48,565 bases of DNA, from NCBI GenBank assembly GCA_030611415.1, contig JAUWPW010000004.1, positions 1 through 48,565 on the forward strand. Direction: 5' to 3'. The position numbers were made by a program, and so were the translations under genes. This stretch comes from Candidatus Bipolaricaulota bacterium. GTDB taxonomy: Bacteria > Bipolaricaulota > Bipolaricaulia > UBA7950 > UBA9294. This document shows positions 20,023-30,156 of the stretch, one piece after another (the stretch's first letter is position 1; each line of letters starts with the position of its first letter). The notes beneath the pieces were generated by a model that ran no database searches, was not told where the DNA came from, and worked only from the letters and a program-made list of their open reading frames with translations.

Positions 20023-20580
20023 ATGTCTAAGGTGGGTAAGATCCCGGTTCAGATTCCAAAGGGCGTTAAGGTTGGAGTAAAGGGCGCAACCCTGTTGGTG
20101 GAGGGAAAACATGGCCGGCTTACACAAGTGTACAGACCTGACAGGGTAGAGATTGCTGTAACTGATGATCTGGTAACGGTAACAAGGAAGGGCGAGGGAA
20201 AGGAATACCGAGCTTTTCATGGCTTGTATCGGAGTCTTGTTGCCAACATGGTTTACGGGGTATCGCAGCGATGGGAGAAGGAACTGTTGGTGAAGGGCCT
20301 TGGTTATCGGGCTCGGTTACAAGGCAAGAAGCTAATCCTTGATCTTGGGTATTCCCAACCGGTAGAGTACGCTATTCCTGAGGGAGTAGAAATCGAACTT
20401 GCTAGCCCAACCGAGATCAGTATCCGTGGAGCAGACAAACAGGTTGTAGGGCAAGTTGCAGCTAAGATTCGAGCGCTTCGCAAACCGGATCCATATAAAG
20501 GAAAGGGAGTCAGATATAAGAATGAGGAAGTACATCTTAAGGCCGGCAAACTCGGAAGCGTTGCCGGTGGTGTTGGGTAG
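20023..20580 (+). CDS. rplF: 50S ribosomal protein L6
   Basis: L6 motifs including IRALRKPDPYKGKGVRY. Confidence 0.98.
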   Translation: MSKVGKIPVQIPKGVKVGVKGATLLVEGKHGRLTQVYRPDRVEIAVTDDLVTVTRKGEGKEYRAFHGLYRSLVANMVYGVSQRWEKELLVKGLGYRARLQGKKLILDLGYSQPVEYAIPEGVEIELASPTEISIRGADKQVVGQVAAKIRALRKPDPYKGKGVRYKNEEVHLKAGKLGSVAGGVG

Positions 20581-20583
20581 GGA

Positions 20584-20955
20584 GTGACAAAGATGACAGC
20601 AGTCAACCGAAAAGCAGAGCGAGATAAACGGCACAAACGGGTCCGGAGAAAGATTAGTGGAACGGGTGCGTGTCCCCGTCTGTGTGTCAGCAAGAGCCTC
20701 AGACAGATCTATGTCCAGCTGATTGACGATGAAGGTGGAAAGACACTTGTGTCGGCATCAACTAATGGGAAGGAGTTACGAAAAGAAGGAGCAAGGAACA
20801 ACATTCCTGGAGCGGAAAAGGTGGGGTCACTTCTTGCCAGGCGTGCACTGGAGAAGGGAGTCGAGACAGTAGTCTTCGATCGCGGTGGCTACGTATATCA
20901 TGGTGTAGTTGCTGCGGTGGCTGATGGCTGCCGCAAGGGAGGCTTAAGGTTTTGA
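20584..20955 (+). CDS. rplR: 50S ribosomal protein L18
   Basis: RVRRKISGTGACPRLCVSKS; synteny. Confidence 0.97.
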   Translation: MTKMTAVNRKAERDKRHKRVRRKISGTGACPRLCVSKSLRQIYVQLIDDEGGKTLVSASTNGKELRKEGARNNIPGAEKVGSLLARRALEKGVETVVFDRGGYVYHGVVAAVADGCRKGGLRF

Positions 20956-21455
20956 CCATCACAAAGGAATTCGAGAATGAGATTATTGATATCAGACGCG
21001 TTAGTAAGGTCACTAAAGGTGGGCGGAACCTAAAGTTTAGAGTGACCATTGTTGTAGGTGACCGTGAAGGACGAGTAGGGGTTGGAGTGGGAAGTACCAC
21101 TGAGATCCCTGGCGCTATCCAGCAGGCAATCAGGGATGCTGAGAAGAGCATGATAAAGATTGGTCTGAATGGTGCAACGATTTCCCATGCAGTGATTGGG
21201 AAATTCAAAGCAGGGAGGGTTCTCTTGAAACCTGCTTACCCTGGAACGGGAATAATTGCCGCGGTAACTGTGGGGGCTGTTTGTCGATTGGCGGGAATAC
21301 AGGACCTGTTAACGAAGTGCCTAGGGACAACCAATCCTCTTACCTTAGCGCGTGCAGTGATTGATGGCTTGTTGCAGCTGCGCAGTCGCCGGGAGGTTGA
21401 AGAACTCCGGGGTGTGCCTGCTGTTGCGAGTACGGAGGTTCAAGATGAGAATTGA
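20952..21455 (+). CDS. rpsE: 30S ribosomal protein S5 (TTG start)
   Basis: RRVSKVTKGGRNLKFRVTIVVGD. Confidence 0.98.
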   Translation: MTITKEFENEIIDIRRVSKVTKGGRNLKFRVTIVVGDREGRVGVGVGSTTEIPGAIQQAIRDAEKSMIKIGLNGATISHAVIGKFKAGRVLLKPAYPGTGIIAAVTVGAVCRLAGIQDLLTKCLGTTNPLTLARAVIDGLLQLRSRREVEELRGVPAVASTEVQDEN

Positions 21456-21891
21456 GGACCTGCACCCAAGCAAGGGGAGTGTGCATCGGCGGAAGCGCGT
21501 TGGCCGTGGTTACGGCTCGGGGCGGGGCGGACATGCAAGTGGTCGTGGGACAAAAGGGCAGAACTCACGTAGCGGAGGAGGAACACGCCTTGGTTATGAA
21601 GGAGGCCAGACTCCCGTGTGGATGCGTTTTCCCAAGCGAGGGTTTACTAACTACGTGCGGATTAACTACATGTGTGTCAATGTCGACACCTTAGAAAAGC
21701 GATTCCCGGCAGAGAGTAAGGTGACAATTGAGCGGCTCCAGGAGTTGAGAATTATCAAAGGAAGAACCAGTAAGTTGAAAATCCTTGGCCGGGGGGAACT
21801 CACTAAGCCTCTTACTGTATACGCTCATCGGTTCACCCAGACAGCACAGAAGAAGATTGAGGAAGCTGGGGGAAAGGTTAAGGTGGTATAG
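21445..21891 (+). CDS. rplO: 50S ribosomal protein L15
   Basis: KRVGRGYGSGRGGHASGRGTKGQNSRSGG; ATG 21445 preferred over longer ORF. Confidence 0.97.
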   Translation: MRIEDLHPSKGSVHRRKRVGRGYGSGRGGHASGRGTKGQNSRSGGGTRLGYEGGQTPVWMRFPKRGFTNYVRINYMCVNVDTLEKRFPAESKVTIERLQELRIIKGRTSKLKILGRGELTKPLTVYAHRFTQTAQKKIEEAGGKVKVV

Positions 21892-21893
21892 CG

Positions 21894-23180
21894 ATGTGGG
21901 AGAAGCTATCTCATCTATTTAAAGTTCCCGAGCTTCGTAAGAGAATTTTGTTTACATTGGGTGCCATAATCATCTTTCGATTGGGAACGCATATTCCTGT
22001 ACCCGGTGTGGATTCGGCATCACTCAAGGATTTCTTCGCTACACAGCGTGGTGGAATATTCGATTTTCTGAATATGTTTACTGGCGGTGCGTTACAGCGG
22101 TTCTCTTTGTTTGCGCTTGGAGTTACCCCCTATATTAACGCATCGATTATTTTCAGCCTTCTTACAGCTGTTATTCCCAAGTTGAAGGAGTTACAGCAGC
22201 AAGGCCGTGAAGGGAGGCGAAAGATTACCACGTATACCCGTTGGGCAACACTTGGTCTTGCCCTTGTCCAGGGCGCAGCAATGAGCATGCTTATTATAAA
22301 TTGGGGACTTGCTAAGCCTGGGCTGTGGTTCTACCTCACTTCTATGGTTTCATTGACCACAGGAACTATCTTCTTGATGTGGCTTGGTGAAAGAATAACT
22401 GAAAACGGAATTGGCAATGGCATTAGCATGATTATCATGCTTGGGATTCTTGCGCGTTTTCCCAGCATGTTCCAGAGTACTTACATTGAGATAAGTGCTG
22501 GAACGGTGAGTCCGTTTTGGGGAGCGGTGTTCGTGCTGCTGTTGGTTGTAGTAATTGCTGGGGTGACTATGATTCAGCAGGGGCAACGAAAGATTAGGAT
22601 CCAGTACTCGAAGCGAACCGTTGGGCGGCGTATTTACGGTGGACATACTTCTCATCTGCCGATTCGTGTGAACCAGGGCGGAGTAATCCCAATTATTTTT
22701 GCATCAGCGCTTCTGACCGTGCCAATGACTATTGCGCAATGGGTACCTCCCCTTGCTTGGTTGGAGCCCTATATTCGTAATGGTAGTCTTACTTACATAA
22801 TTATATATGTTCTCTTGATTTTCTTCTTCACATATTTTTACAGTTCAATCGTCTTCGATCCGAAGGATGTAGCGAAGAATGTGCGTGATTCAGGAGGGTT
22901 TATCCCAGGGGTGCGACCAGGGAAAGCAACGGAGAACTACATATCGGATGTACTAAGCAGGTTGCTGTTGATTGGTGCAGTATTCTTAGCAGGGATTGCT
23001 GTATTGCCGTATATATTCTCATCTGTGAGCGGAATGCAAAGTATCCTGATCGGTGGTACATCGTTATTGATCGTAGTTGGGGTTGGGATAGACACGATTA
23101 TGCAAGTTGAGGCTCACCTTGTGATGCGTCACTATGAGAGTTTGACCAAGGGTAGTGGGCTACTGGGGAGGAGAGGCTAA
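21894..23180 (+). CDS. secY: Preprotein translocase subunit SecY
   Basis: SecY transmembrane and loop motifs; synteny. Confidence 0.98.
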   Translation: MWEKLSHLFKVPELRKRILFTLGAIIIFRLGTHIPVPGVDSASLKDFFATQRGGIFDFLNMFTGGALQRFSLFALGVTPYINASIIFSLLTAVIPKLKELQQQGREGRRKITTYTRWATLGLALVQGAAMSMLIINWGLAKPGLWFYLTSMVSLTTGTIFLMWLGERITENGIGNGISMIIMLGILARFPSMFQSTYIEISAGTVSPFWGAVFVLLLVVVIAGVTMIQQGQRKIRIQYSKRTVGRRIYGGHTSHLPIRVNQGGVIPIIFASALLTVPMTIAQWVPPLAWLEPYIRNGSLTYIIIYVLLIFFFTYFYSSIVFDPKDVAKNVRDSGGFIPGVRPGKATENYISDVLSRLLLIGAVFLAGIAVLPYIFSSVSGMQSILIGGTSLLIVVGVGIDTIMQVEAHLVMRHYESLTKGSGLLGRRG

Positions 23181-23830
23181 TGGGTCGTAAGAGACTTGTG
23201 CTTCTCGGTCCTCCTGGAGCAGGAAAAGGGACGCAGGCTAAGATGATTGCTGCTAAAACAGGCCTTGTGCACCTTTCTACTGGTGACATCCTTCGAGATG
23301 AGGTGAGCCGTGGAAGTCAATTAGGACAGGAAGCCAAGCAGTGGATGGATCGCGGGGATCTTGTCCCAGACAAGCTTATCATTGATATGATCGAGGGGAG
23401 AATAGCCAAGGCTGATGGATTCATACTCGATGGTTTCCCGCGTACAATTACTCAGGCTAAGGCTCTTGGAGAAGTTACTCCAATAGATATTGCGATAAAC
23501 ATAGTGTTATCTCAGGACGAGGTAATAAAGCGGCTTTCATCGCGTCGCGTCTGCCGGGATTGTGGAAGAATATGCAATTTGCTATTTAGCCCCCCACGAA
23601 TAGATGGGTGTTGTGATATCTGCGGCGGAGAATTGTTACAGCGTAGTGATGATCATCCTGAGGTAATAAGAAAACGATTTGATGTGTATACTCGACAAAC
23701 TGCTCCTCTGATTGATTTTTATCACAGACAAGGAACACTACAAGGGATTGACGGAAACTTGCCTCCAGAAAAAGTACTTGAGCGGATCATGGCTTTGTTA
23801 GTAAATGATAGTTCTGAAAACAGCTACTGA
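23180..23830 (+). CDS. adk: Adenylate kinase with zinc-type LID
   Basis: LLGPPGAGKGTQAKMI; CRDCG...CDICG. Confidence 0.97.
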   Translation: MGRKRLVLLGPPGAGKGTQAKMIAAKTGLVHLSTGDILRDEVSRGSQLGQEAKQWMDRGDLVPDKLIIDMIEGRIAKADGFILDGFPRTITQAKALGEVTPIDIAINIVLSQDEVIKRLSSRRVCRDCGRICNLLFSPPRIDGCCDICGGELLQRSDDHPEVIRKRFDVYTRQTAPLIDFYHRQGTLQGIDGNLPPEKVLERIMALLVNDSSENSY

Positions 23831-24560
23831 GATTGATATACTGCGTGCAAACGGGGCTATCCTGGCTTCAGTGCTCAATAGAGTGTGTCAAGAGGTTTCA
23901 CCAGGGCAGAATACCGGAGAACTGGATAGGCTAGCAGAAAGGCTTGTACGGGAGTCCGGCAGTGAACCCGCATTCAAAGGAATGTATGGATTTCCCGCAA
24001 CAATCTGTACCTCAATTAATGAGGAGATTGTACACGGGATTCCCTCACTGAAGCGACGGTTGAAGAAAGGGGACATATTGTCGATTGATATTGGGCTTTG
24101 TCGCAATGGAATGTATGTAGATATGGCTACTACCGTTCCGGTTGGCGAGGTTGATGAAAAGGCAGCCAAGCTACTGCAGGTGACCGAAGAGGCCTTGTGG
24201 CGAGGGATAGGAATGGTTAACATTGGGAATCGCTTAACTGATGTTTCGCATGCAATCGGATCATATGTAGAAAATGAGGGACTGTATGTGGTTAGGGAAT
24301 ATACTGGCCATGGGATTGGCCGTGATTTGCACGAAGATCCGCAAATCCTGAATTACGGTGACTCTGGACAAGGACCACGGTTGCAGATTGGAATGGTTCT
24401 TGCCCTTGAGCCGATGGTGAAGACCGTTCCCGGCGCGGTTGAAGTGCTTGGCGATGGCTGGACTGTTGTAACGGATCAGGGTGCGCTAGCAGCTCATTTT
24501 GAGCATACTATAACGTTAAGAAACAATGGCGTTGAAGTTCTGACGCGAGGAGGTGTGTAA
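23805..24560 (+). CDS. map: Methionine aminopeptidase, type I
   Basis: [23 protein letters not shown]; overlaps adk 3' end. Confidence 0.97.
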   Translation: MIVLKTATEIDILRANGAILASVLNRVCQEVSPGQNTGELDRLAERLVRESGSEPAFKGMYGFPATICTSINEEIVHGIPSLKRRLKKGDILSIDIGLCRNGMYVDMATTVPVGEVDEKAAKLLQVTEEALWRGIGMVNIGNRLTDVSHAIGSYVENEGLYVVREYTGHGIGRDLHEDPQILNYGDSGQGPRLQIGMVLALEPMVKTVPGAVEVLGDGWTVVTDQGALAAHFEHTITLRNNGVEVLTRGGV

Positions 24561-24567
24561 AGACCTA

Positions 24568-24810
24568 GTGGCTCGAGCAAACGTACACAATCAAAAAAAG
24601 GCGGATGTGATCCGTCAACGTGGTGAGGTTATTGAAAGTCTACCAAACTCGATGTTTCGGGTAAAGCTGAATAACAATTATGTTGTGTTGTGTCATATTT
24701 CAGGACGGATGCGGAAGCATTATATACGTATCTTGACAGGGGACCACGTGACAGTTGAGTTTTCGCCGTACGACTTGACAAAGGGACGTATTGTGTATCG
24801 AGAGAGCTAG
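24568..24810 (+). CDS. infA: Translation initiation factor IF-1 (GTG start; ORF open from 24553)
   Basis: [57 protein letters not shown]. Confidence 0.95.
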   Translation: MARANVHNQKKADVIRQRGEVIESLPNSMFRVKLNNNYVVLCHISGRMRKHYIRILTGDHVTVEFSPYDLTKGRIVYRES

Positions 24811-24827
24811 CCGCGACGTTTGTCAAT

Positions 24828-24941
24828 ATGAAAGTCAGAAGCTCGGTAAAACCGATTTGTGCTAAGTGTAAGGTGATCCACCGAAAAGGGCGAGTTATGG
24901 TTATATGCCAGAATCCTAAGCATAAGCAGAGACAAGGATAG
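24828..24941 (+). CDS. rpmJ: 50S ribosomal protein L36 (absent from the supplied ORF track)
   Basis: [37 protein letters not shown], 37 aa. Confidence 0.97.
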   Translation: MKVRSSVKPICAKCKVIHRKGRVMVICQNPKHKQRQG

Positions 24942-24949
24942 GGGGATGA

Positions 24950-25315
24950 ATGGCGCGAATAGCAGGGGTTAATCTACCCAATAATAAGCGGATTGAGTTT
25001 GGGCTTACGTATATTTTCGGTGTTGGGCGCTCGCGTGCAGCTGAGATAATTGAGCAAGCAGGTGTTTCACCAGATATACACGTAAAGGATCTAACGGAGA
25101 AAGAGATAGCTAGTTTGCGCCATGAGGTGGAGCAGTACATTGTTGAGGGTGACTTGCGGCGCCGAATCTTTGGGAATATTCAGCGATTAAAGGATATCAA
25201 TTCCTATTGTGGGGTTCGCCATAAGAAACGGCTTCCGGTTCGTGGACAGCAGACCCAGTCCAATGCGCGAACGTGGAAGGGACCTCGGCCAGCGAAAGCG
25301 GGAAAGAAGAGGTAG
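24950..25315 (+). CDS. rpsM: 30S ribosomal protein S13
   Basis: [25 protein letters not shown]. Confidence 0.98.
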   Translation: MARIAGVNLPNNKRIEFGLTYIFGVGRSRAAEIIEQAGVSPDIHVKDLTEKEIASLRHEVEQYIVEGDLRRRIFGNIQRLKDINSYCGVRHKKRLPVRGQQTQSNARTWKGPRPAKAGKKR

Positions 25316-25317
25316 GC

Positions 25318-25674
25318 ATGGCGAAAAACATAAAGCTTGAACGGGCACAGATTCACGTACATACAAGCTATAATAACACAATCATCACGTTGACTGATGT
25401 TGAAGGGCACCCGATTGCCTGGAAGAGTTCAGGAACAGTTGGATATAAGGGATCACGTAAAGGAACTCCATATGCGGCACGAATAGCTGCAGAGGCATTG
25501 GTAAGGGAAATGAAGGAATATGGTGTTCAGTCGGCAGTTCTTATGATGAAGGGAGCGGGGTCAGGTCGCCAAGCTGTTATTCAAACCATAAAGGGCTCAG
25601 GCATACGGATAAGTGAGGTAAGAAACGTAACGCCGGTTTCCCATAGTAAGGGTATCTTAAAGGGGAGAAAATAA
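25318..25674 (+). CDS. rpsK: 30S ribosomal protein S11
   Basis: AQIHVHTSYNNTIITLTD; ATG 25318. Confidence 0.98.
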   Translation: MAKNIKLERAQIHVHTSYNNTIITLTDVEGHPIAWKSSGTVGYKGSRKGTPYAARIAAEALVREMKEYGVQSAVLMMKGAGSGRQAVIQTIKGSGIRISEVRNVTPVSHSKGILKGRK

Positions 25675-26297
25675 TGGGTAGATACACAAACCCGAAATGT
25701 AGGCTGTGTAGGAGAGAAGGAGAAAAGCTTTTCTTGAAAGGAGATCGCTGTTATACGCGTAGCTGTCCACTGACTGGGAATGCTTCCTTGCCGGGCGAGC
25801 GAGCAAAAAAACATCGATCGCGCATGAGCCACTACAGACTACAATTGCGGGAAAAGCAAAAGGTTCGACGAATCTATGGGATTGGCGAGCGACAGTTTCG
25901 TAACTATATGGAACAGGCAAAGCGCAAGAAGGGAATAACGGGCGATGTTTTGCTTGGCTTACTTGAGAAGCGTTTGGACAACATTGTTTATCGGTGTGGT
26001 TTCGCTTCGTCTCGTGCACAGGCACGTCAATTGGTCGTACACGGTCACTTCGGACGAAATGGGCGAAGTATAGATATTCCCTCCACATTATTGAATGAGG
26101 GTGATACGATTGCTGTCAAGAAAGGGCGGCGTGATCGAGTAAAAGATATTGTAGAGGCAAACAAGGAACGGCAGATTCCCAGTTGGATGGAGAAGAACCT
26201 AGAGGCAATGGAGTGCCAAGTAATTGCTCCTCCCAATGTGGAGGAAATCGGATACGCTATTGCCACGAACCTGATTATAGAGTTTTATTCTCGCTAG
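25674..26297 (+). CDS. rpsD: 30S ribosomal protein S4, zinc-binding type
   Basis: CRLCRREG...C..SCPL; S4 domain. Confidence 0.98.
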   Translation: MGRYTNPKCRLCRREGEKLFLKGDRCYTRSCPLTGNASLPGERAKKHRSRMSHYRLQLREKQKVRRIYGIGERQFRNYMEQAKRKKGITGDVLLGLLEKRLDNIVYRCGFASSRAQARQLVVHGHFGRNGRSIDIPSTLLNEGDTIAVKKGRRDRVKDIVEANKERQIPSWMEKNLEAMECQVIAPPNVEEIGYAIATNLIIEFYSR

Positions 26298-26308
26298 GAG
26301 GTTGTCGC

Positions 26309-27259
26309 ATGGGTGAATTGGTCTTCCCGCAAGGGATAGATGTCAAAGAACTTGCTGCTACGCAAGGAAGAATTGTTATCCAGCCTCTTGAGCGCGGACA
26401 TGGCACTACTCTAGGGAATGCACTTAGGAGGATTCTCCTGTCTTCTATTCCAGGTGCTGCTGTGGTACGAGTAAATCTTGCGGGTGTGTACCACGAGTAC
26501 GATACGATTGAGGGGATTAAGGAGAGTGTGCTCGAGATTATTCTGAACCTTAAGGGCCTTTCCTTACGTCTGCATGACGATGAATTGAAACGACTCACAA
26601 TTGAAAAACGAGGTCCGTGTGAAGTGAAGGCCTCAGATATTGATTTGCCTCTAGGGGTTGAGATTGCCAACCCCGAGTTACACATCGCTACGTTGAACGA
26701 TCGAGGTAGACTGGAAATGGAGTTAGAAGTTGAATCAGGATTTGGTTACCGCTCGGCGGAAATGAACAGGCTAGAAGAAGCGCCTTTGGCTGTAATTCCC
26801 ATTGATTCAGACTTTTCCCCTGTAAGACAAGTGAACTTTGTCGTTGAAGGGACACGGGTGGGTGGAAGTACGGGATATGAGCAATTGATCCTTGATATGA
26901 CAACAGATGGGGGGATTAGACCGGAGGAAGCACTGTCGGAAGCAGCATCTATCCTGTGTCGGTACTTTGATCTGTTTAGTGGCTTTGCTGAGCATCCGTT
27001 TGGTATTGCTAAGGGAGCGGCAGAAGAGGAAGTTGATGTTCTGAGTGCTTCCCTAGAAGACTTGGAGATGGATCGGCGTGCTTGCAATCTTTTGAAAGAA
27101 GCGGAAATCACTACTCTGGGCAAGCTTATCTCTCGACCACGTGAGGAGTTGCTCGATATTCACGGTTTCGGTACCAAGTCCTTGAGCAAAGTGGAAGATC
27201 GTCTAAGGGAGTTGGGCTACGCGCTGGGAGATGAGGGTAAGGTAAGAGATGAGGCATAA
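26309..27259 (+). CDS. rpoA: DNA-directed RNA polymerase alpha subunit
   Basis: GHGTTLGNALRRILLSSIPGAAV; alpha-CTD; ATG 26309. Confidence 0.98.
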   Translation: MGELVFPQGIDVKELAATQGRIVIQPLERGHGTTLGNALRRILLSSIPGAAVVRVNLAGVYHEYDTIEGIKESVLEIILNLKGLSLRLHDDELKRLTIEKRGPCEVKASDIDLPLGVEIANPELHIATLNDRGRLEMELEVESGFGYRSAEMNRLEEAPLAVIPIDSDFSPVRQVNFVVEGTRVGGSTGYEQLILDMTTDGGIRPEEALSEAASILCRYFDLFSGFAEHPFGIAKGAAEEEVDVLSASLEDLEMDRRACNLLKEAEITTLGKLISRPREELLDIHGFGTKSLSKVEDRLRELGYALGDEGKVRDEA

Positions 27260-27602
27260 GCGAAAGCGTAAGAAACTGGGTATGGCGAGCAGAAGCCAAA
27301 GGCAGAGCGTCTTGGCGAACATAGCTAAGGCACTAGTTTTGTACGACAAAGTGGATACAACACTTGCGCGAGCGAAGGCAGGGCAGCGATACGCAGAGCG
27401 TCTTGTTTCCTTGGGGCGACGAGGAGATCTACATGCGCGGCGAATCGCGTTTTCACGACTGCAGGACAAACCAGTCGTAGATAAGCTGTTCAGTGAGATA
27501 GCTGCGCGCTATGAGGACCGAGCGGGCGGGTACACCCGTGTAGTGAGACTTGGTCCGCGTAAAGGAGACGGTGCTGAACAAGCTCGGTTGATGTTCGTTT
27601 AG
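27249..27602 (+). CDS. rplQ: 50S ribosomal protein L17
   Basis: MRHKRKRKKLG...RVVRLGPRKGDGAEQARLMFV. Confidence 0.97.
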   Translation: MRHKRKRKKLGMASRSQRQSVLANIAKALVLYDKVDTTLARAKAGQRYAERLVSLGRRGDLHARRIAFSRLQDKPVVDKLFSEIAARYEDRAGGYTRVVRLGPRKGDGAEQARLMFV

Positions 27603-27659
27603 TTGTCGATATCAACAGTGCATTCGCATTTCTGCAATGTCTTAATGCAAACCTGCTTC

Positions 27660-28622
27660 TTAATGAGTGGAGCCTAAGTGTTTTAACATATCTATTGTCA
27701 TGGACGGCAAATCAAAGCTGGGTTGCCATCCCCATTCTTTGCGTGCAGCGCTATCATCAATTCTTTTCGGCCATGAATCAGCGATCGCCTGCCTGAAATC
27801 AGGCTCATAATAGCAGGTAAAATCGGGGATCCACTTCTTGATCTCAGACGCCAATTGCTTGGCAGAGAAACTCATTCCCGCCAGGTTATAATCGCAGTGG
27901 TGTTTAAGTGAGGATAGATTTGCTTCCATCAGTTGGATACTTGCCTTGATACAATCTGGCATATACATCATTGGGAGAACGGTGTCTTCACGCACAAAAC
28001 AAGTATACCGTCTGTCTTTAATGGCGGCGTAGAAAACCTGTACCGCGTAATCTGTTGTACCACCTCCTGGGAGGGTCTCACTAGAGATGATCCCTGGGTA
28101 ACGTAATCCGCGTACATCCAAGCCAAACCGCTCGTAGTAGTAATTGCCCAGGAGCTCTCCGGCAACCTTTGTTACTCCATAGATTGTTGTTGGGCGCAGT
28201 ATGGTCTCCTGTGGAGCACTATTTCTGGGTGTCTCTGGGCCGAAAACAGCAATTGAACTGGGGACAAAGACTCTTTTCACATCATATCGTCTTGCAGTTT
28301 CGAGGATGTTGTGCAAGCCGTTGATATTTACATTCCAGGCAAGCTGCGGTTTCTCTTCACCTACCACCGAAAGGATTGCGGCCAGGTGGTAAATCGTGTT
28401 TATCTTATGCCGCTTTATGACTAGTTCGATTTCATCTCGATTGGTAACATCAATGATCTCGAACGGTCCAGTAGTACGTAGGGCGTCATCTGGTTTTGTC
28501 CGGTGTCCAGCAGCGATGATATTGTCATTTCCATATCGTTTGCGTAGTTCCATCGTGAGCTCGGATCCAATTTGGCCGACTGCGCCCGTTACTAAGACCT
28601 TCGGAGTATTCTTCTGTGTCAA
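27660..28622 (-). CDS. tdh: SDR-family NAD-dependent L-threonine 3-dehydrogenase (TTG start likely)
   Basis: VLVTGAVGQIGSEL, IYHLAAILSVVGEEKPQLAWNVNINGLHN; divergent from kbl. Confidence 0.8.
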   Translation of the reverse strand: MTQKNTPKVLVTGAVGQIGSELTMELRKRYGNDNIIAAGHRTKPDDALRTTGPFEIIDVTNRDEIELVIKRHKINTIYHLAAILSVVGEEKPQLAWNVNINGLHNILETARRYDVKRVFVPSSIAVFGPETPRNSAPQETILRPTTIYGVTKVAGELLGNYYYERFGLDVRGLRYPGIISSETLPGGGTTDYAVQVFYAAIKDRRYTCFVREDTVLPMMYMPDCIKASIQLMEANLSSLKHHCDYNLAGMSFSAKQLASEIKKWIPDFTCYYEPDFRQAIADSWPKRIDDSAARKEWGWQPSFDLPSMTIDMLKHLGSTH

Positions 28623-28798
28623 TTCATCTCTCCTTTTCTTGTTACAGCAAACATGAATTGTACGGAAAGATAGGGAAATGGACAAAGCGTGTGTAGGCAA
28701 CAGTGGTTGGGAATGAGGCTGTTTTTTGAATAGAATAGGGATTGTTCAGACGGTTTAGTCACGCCTAGGATTAGATTCGCAAAGGAGAGGTGATTTAA

Positions 28799-30001
28799 GT
28801 GAGCGTCAATAGAAACCCCACGCAGTACTTGAAGGAAGAGTACGAGCGCTTGTTGAGCGAGAAGTTAACTTGGGAGCCGAGGGAACTTCAGAGCAGCAGT
28901 GGAGCGGATTGTAGGATGGATGGCAAGCAAGTGATAATGCTCGCGGCAAACAACTATCTGGGTCTGTCAACTCACCCCAGGGTTGTTAATGCCATGATAA
29001 AAGCAACTGGGGAATACGGCGCTGGCGCTGGAAGTGATCGCTCAATTGCCGGAGACATGGATGTCCACGAGCAATTGGACAGCCGGCTCGCCAGGTTTAA
29101 AGGAGCACCGGCTTCTTTGACTTACCAGACTGGTTTTATGGCTAATGAGGGACTAATTCCACAATTGGCTACCCGTGGTGATCTATTTGTCTCTGATGAA
29201 TTGAACCATGGATCGATTATAGACGGAATTCGGCTCTCTCACGCGGATAGGGCAGTCTATAGGCATAAGGATGTAGACGATTTGGCAAGGGTGATGAAAG
29301 AGGCAGAAGAACATGATCCTCAATATCGACAGATTTGGATTGTGACCGATGGTGTGTTTTCCATGGATGGAGACCTCGCGCCACTTGCTGACATTGCGAA
29401 GATTGCTCGGGAACATGGGGCCGGTGTATATGTAGATGATGCGCATGGTGAAGGTGTACTTGGAGAAAAGGGGCGCGGGATTGTAAGCCATTTTGGGTTG
29501 AGCCACAAGGAAATACATGCGGAAATGGGAACTTTCTCCAAGGCTTTTGGGGTAGTCGGAGGACATGTCTCCGGTAGTGAGTTTCTGCGGAAGTTTGCGC
29601 TGAACAAGTCTAGGAGCTGGCTGTTAAGCGGGGCAGTGCCGCCGGGAGTGGCCGCTGCGTGCATTGCTGCGATCGATGTACTTGATAGCGAGCCACAATG
29701 GTTGGATAAGTTATGGGAGAATAGGAACTACTTTATCAATGCAGTTCAAGAGCTTGGATTTGATACGGGCAATAGCGAGACACCGATTGTACCGATCATG
29801 TGCGGAGACAGCGGGACGGCAAGAGAGCTAACGGATTTCGTTTGGGAGAAAGGGATCTATGTTCTTCCTATCGTTTTCCCAATGGTGGCAAGAGGTAAGG
29901 CAAGGATTCGAGTGCAGCTTTCAGCAAAGCACACAAAAGATCAGTTAGATCAGGCGATTGCCGCATTTAAGAAAGGTGGAGAAAAACTTCACTTGATTTA
30001 A
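28799..30001 (+). CDS. kbl: Glycine C-acetyltransferase (2-amino-3-ketobutyrate CoA ligase)
   Basis: AANNYLGLSTHPRV, VYVDDAHGEGVLGEKGRGIVSHF, GTFSKAFGVVGG. Confidence 0.9.
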   Translation: MSVNRNPTQYLKEEYERLLSEKLTWEPRELQSSSGADCRMDGKQVIMLAANNYLGLSTHPRVVNAMIKATGEYGAGAGSDRSIAGDMDVHEQLDSRLARFKGAPASLTYQTGFMANEGLIPQLATRGDLFVSDELNHGSIIDGIRLSHADRAVYRHKDVDDLARVMKEAEEHDPQYRQIWIVTDGVFSMDGDLAPLADIAKIAREHGAGVYVDDAHGEGVLGEKGRGIVSHFGLSHKEIHAEMGTFSKAFGVVGGHVSGSEFLRKFALNKSRSWLLSGAVPPGVAAACIAAIDVLDSEPQWLDKLWENRNYFINAVQELGFDTGNSETPIVPIMCGDSGTARELTDFVWEKGIYVLPIVFPMVARGKARIRVQLSAKHTKDQLDQAIAAFKKGGEKLHLI

Positions 30002-30014
30002 GAGAGAGGTAGAA

Positions 30015-30140
30015 ATGAAAGAGGTTATTGCAACAAATGATGCCCCGCTGGCGGTCGGTCCGGCTCGCTCATGTATTCAGGTAGCAGCACTTCCTCAAGG
30101 AGCAAGAGTCGAAATAGAGGCAATTGCGTGCCTACAATAG
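30015..30140 (+). pseudogene. Internally deleted RidA (YjgF/UK114) micro-ORF
   Basis: MKEVIATNDAPLAVGPARSCIQVAALPQGARVEIEAIACLQ*: RidA N-terminus joined in frame to RidA C-terminus. Confidence 0.8.
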
Positions 30141-30156
30141 GCGGTACAATCACGTG

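Noticed and set aside
16616-21534. Minus-strand ORFs antisense to ribosomal protein genes (e.g. 17136-17585, 20304-20693, 20762-21208)
   Set aside because: Overlap strongly conserved genes; no recognisable protein features.
24828-24941. Loss of rpmJ, suggested by its absence in the ORF track
   Set aside because: The 37-aa L36 gene is present; it was below the track length cutoff.
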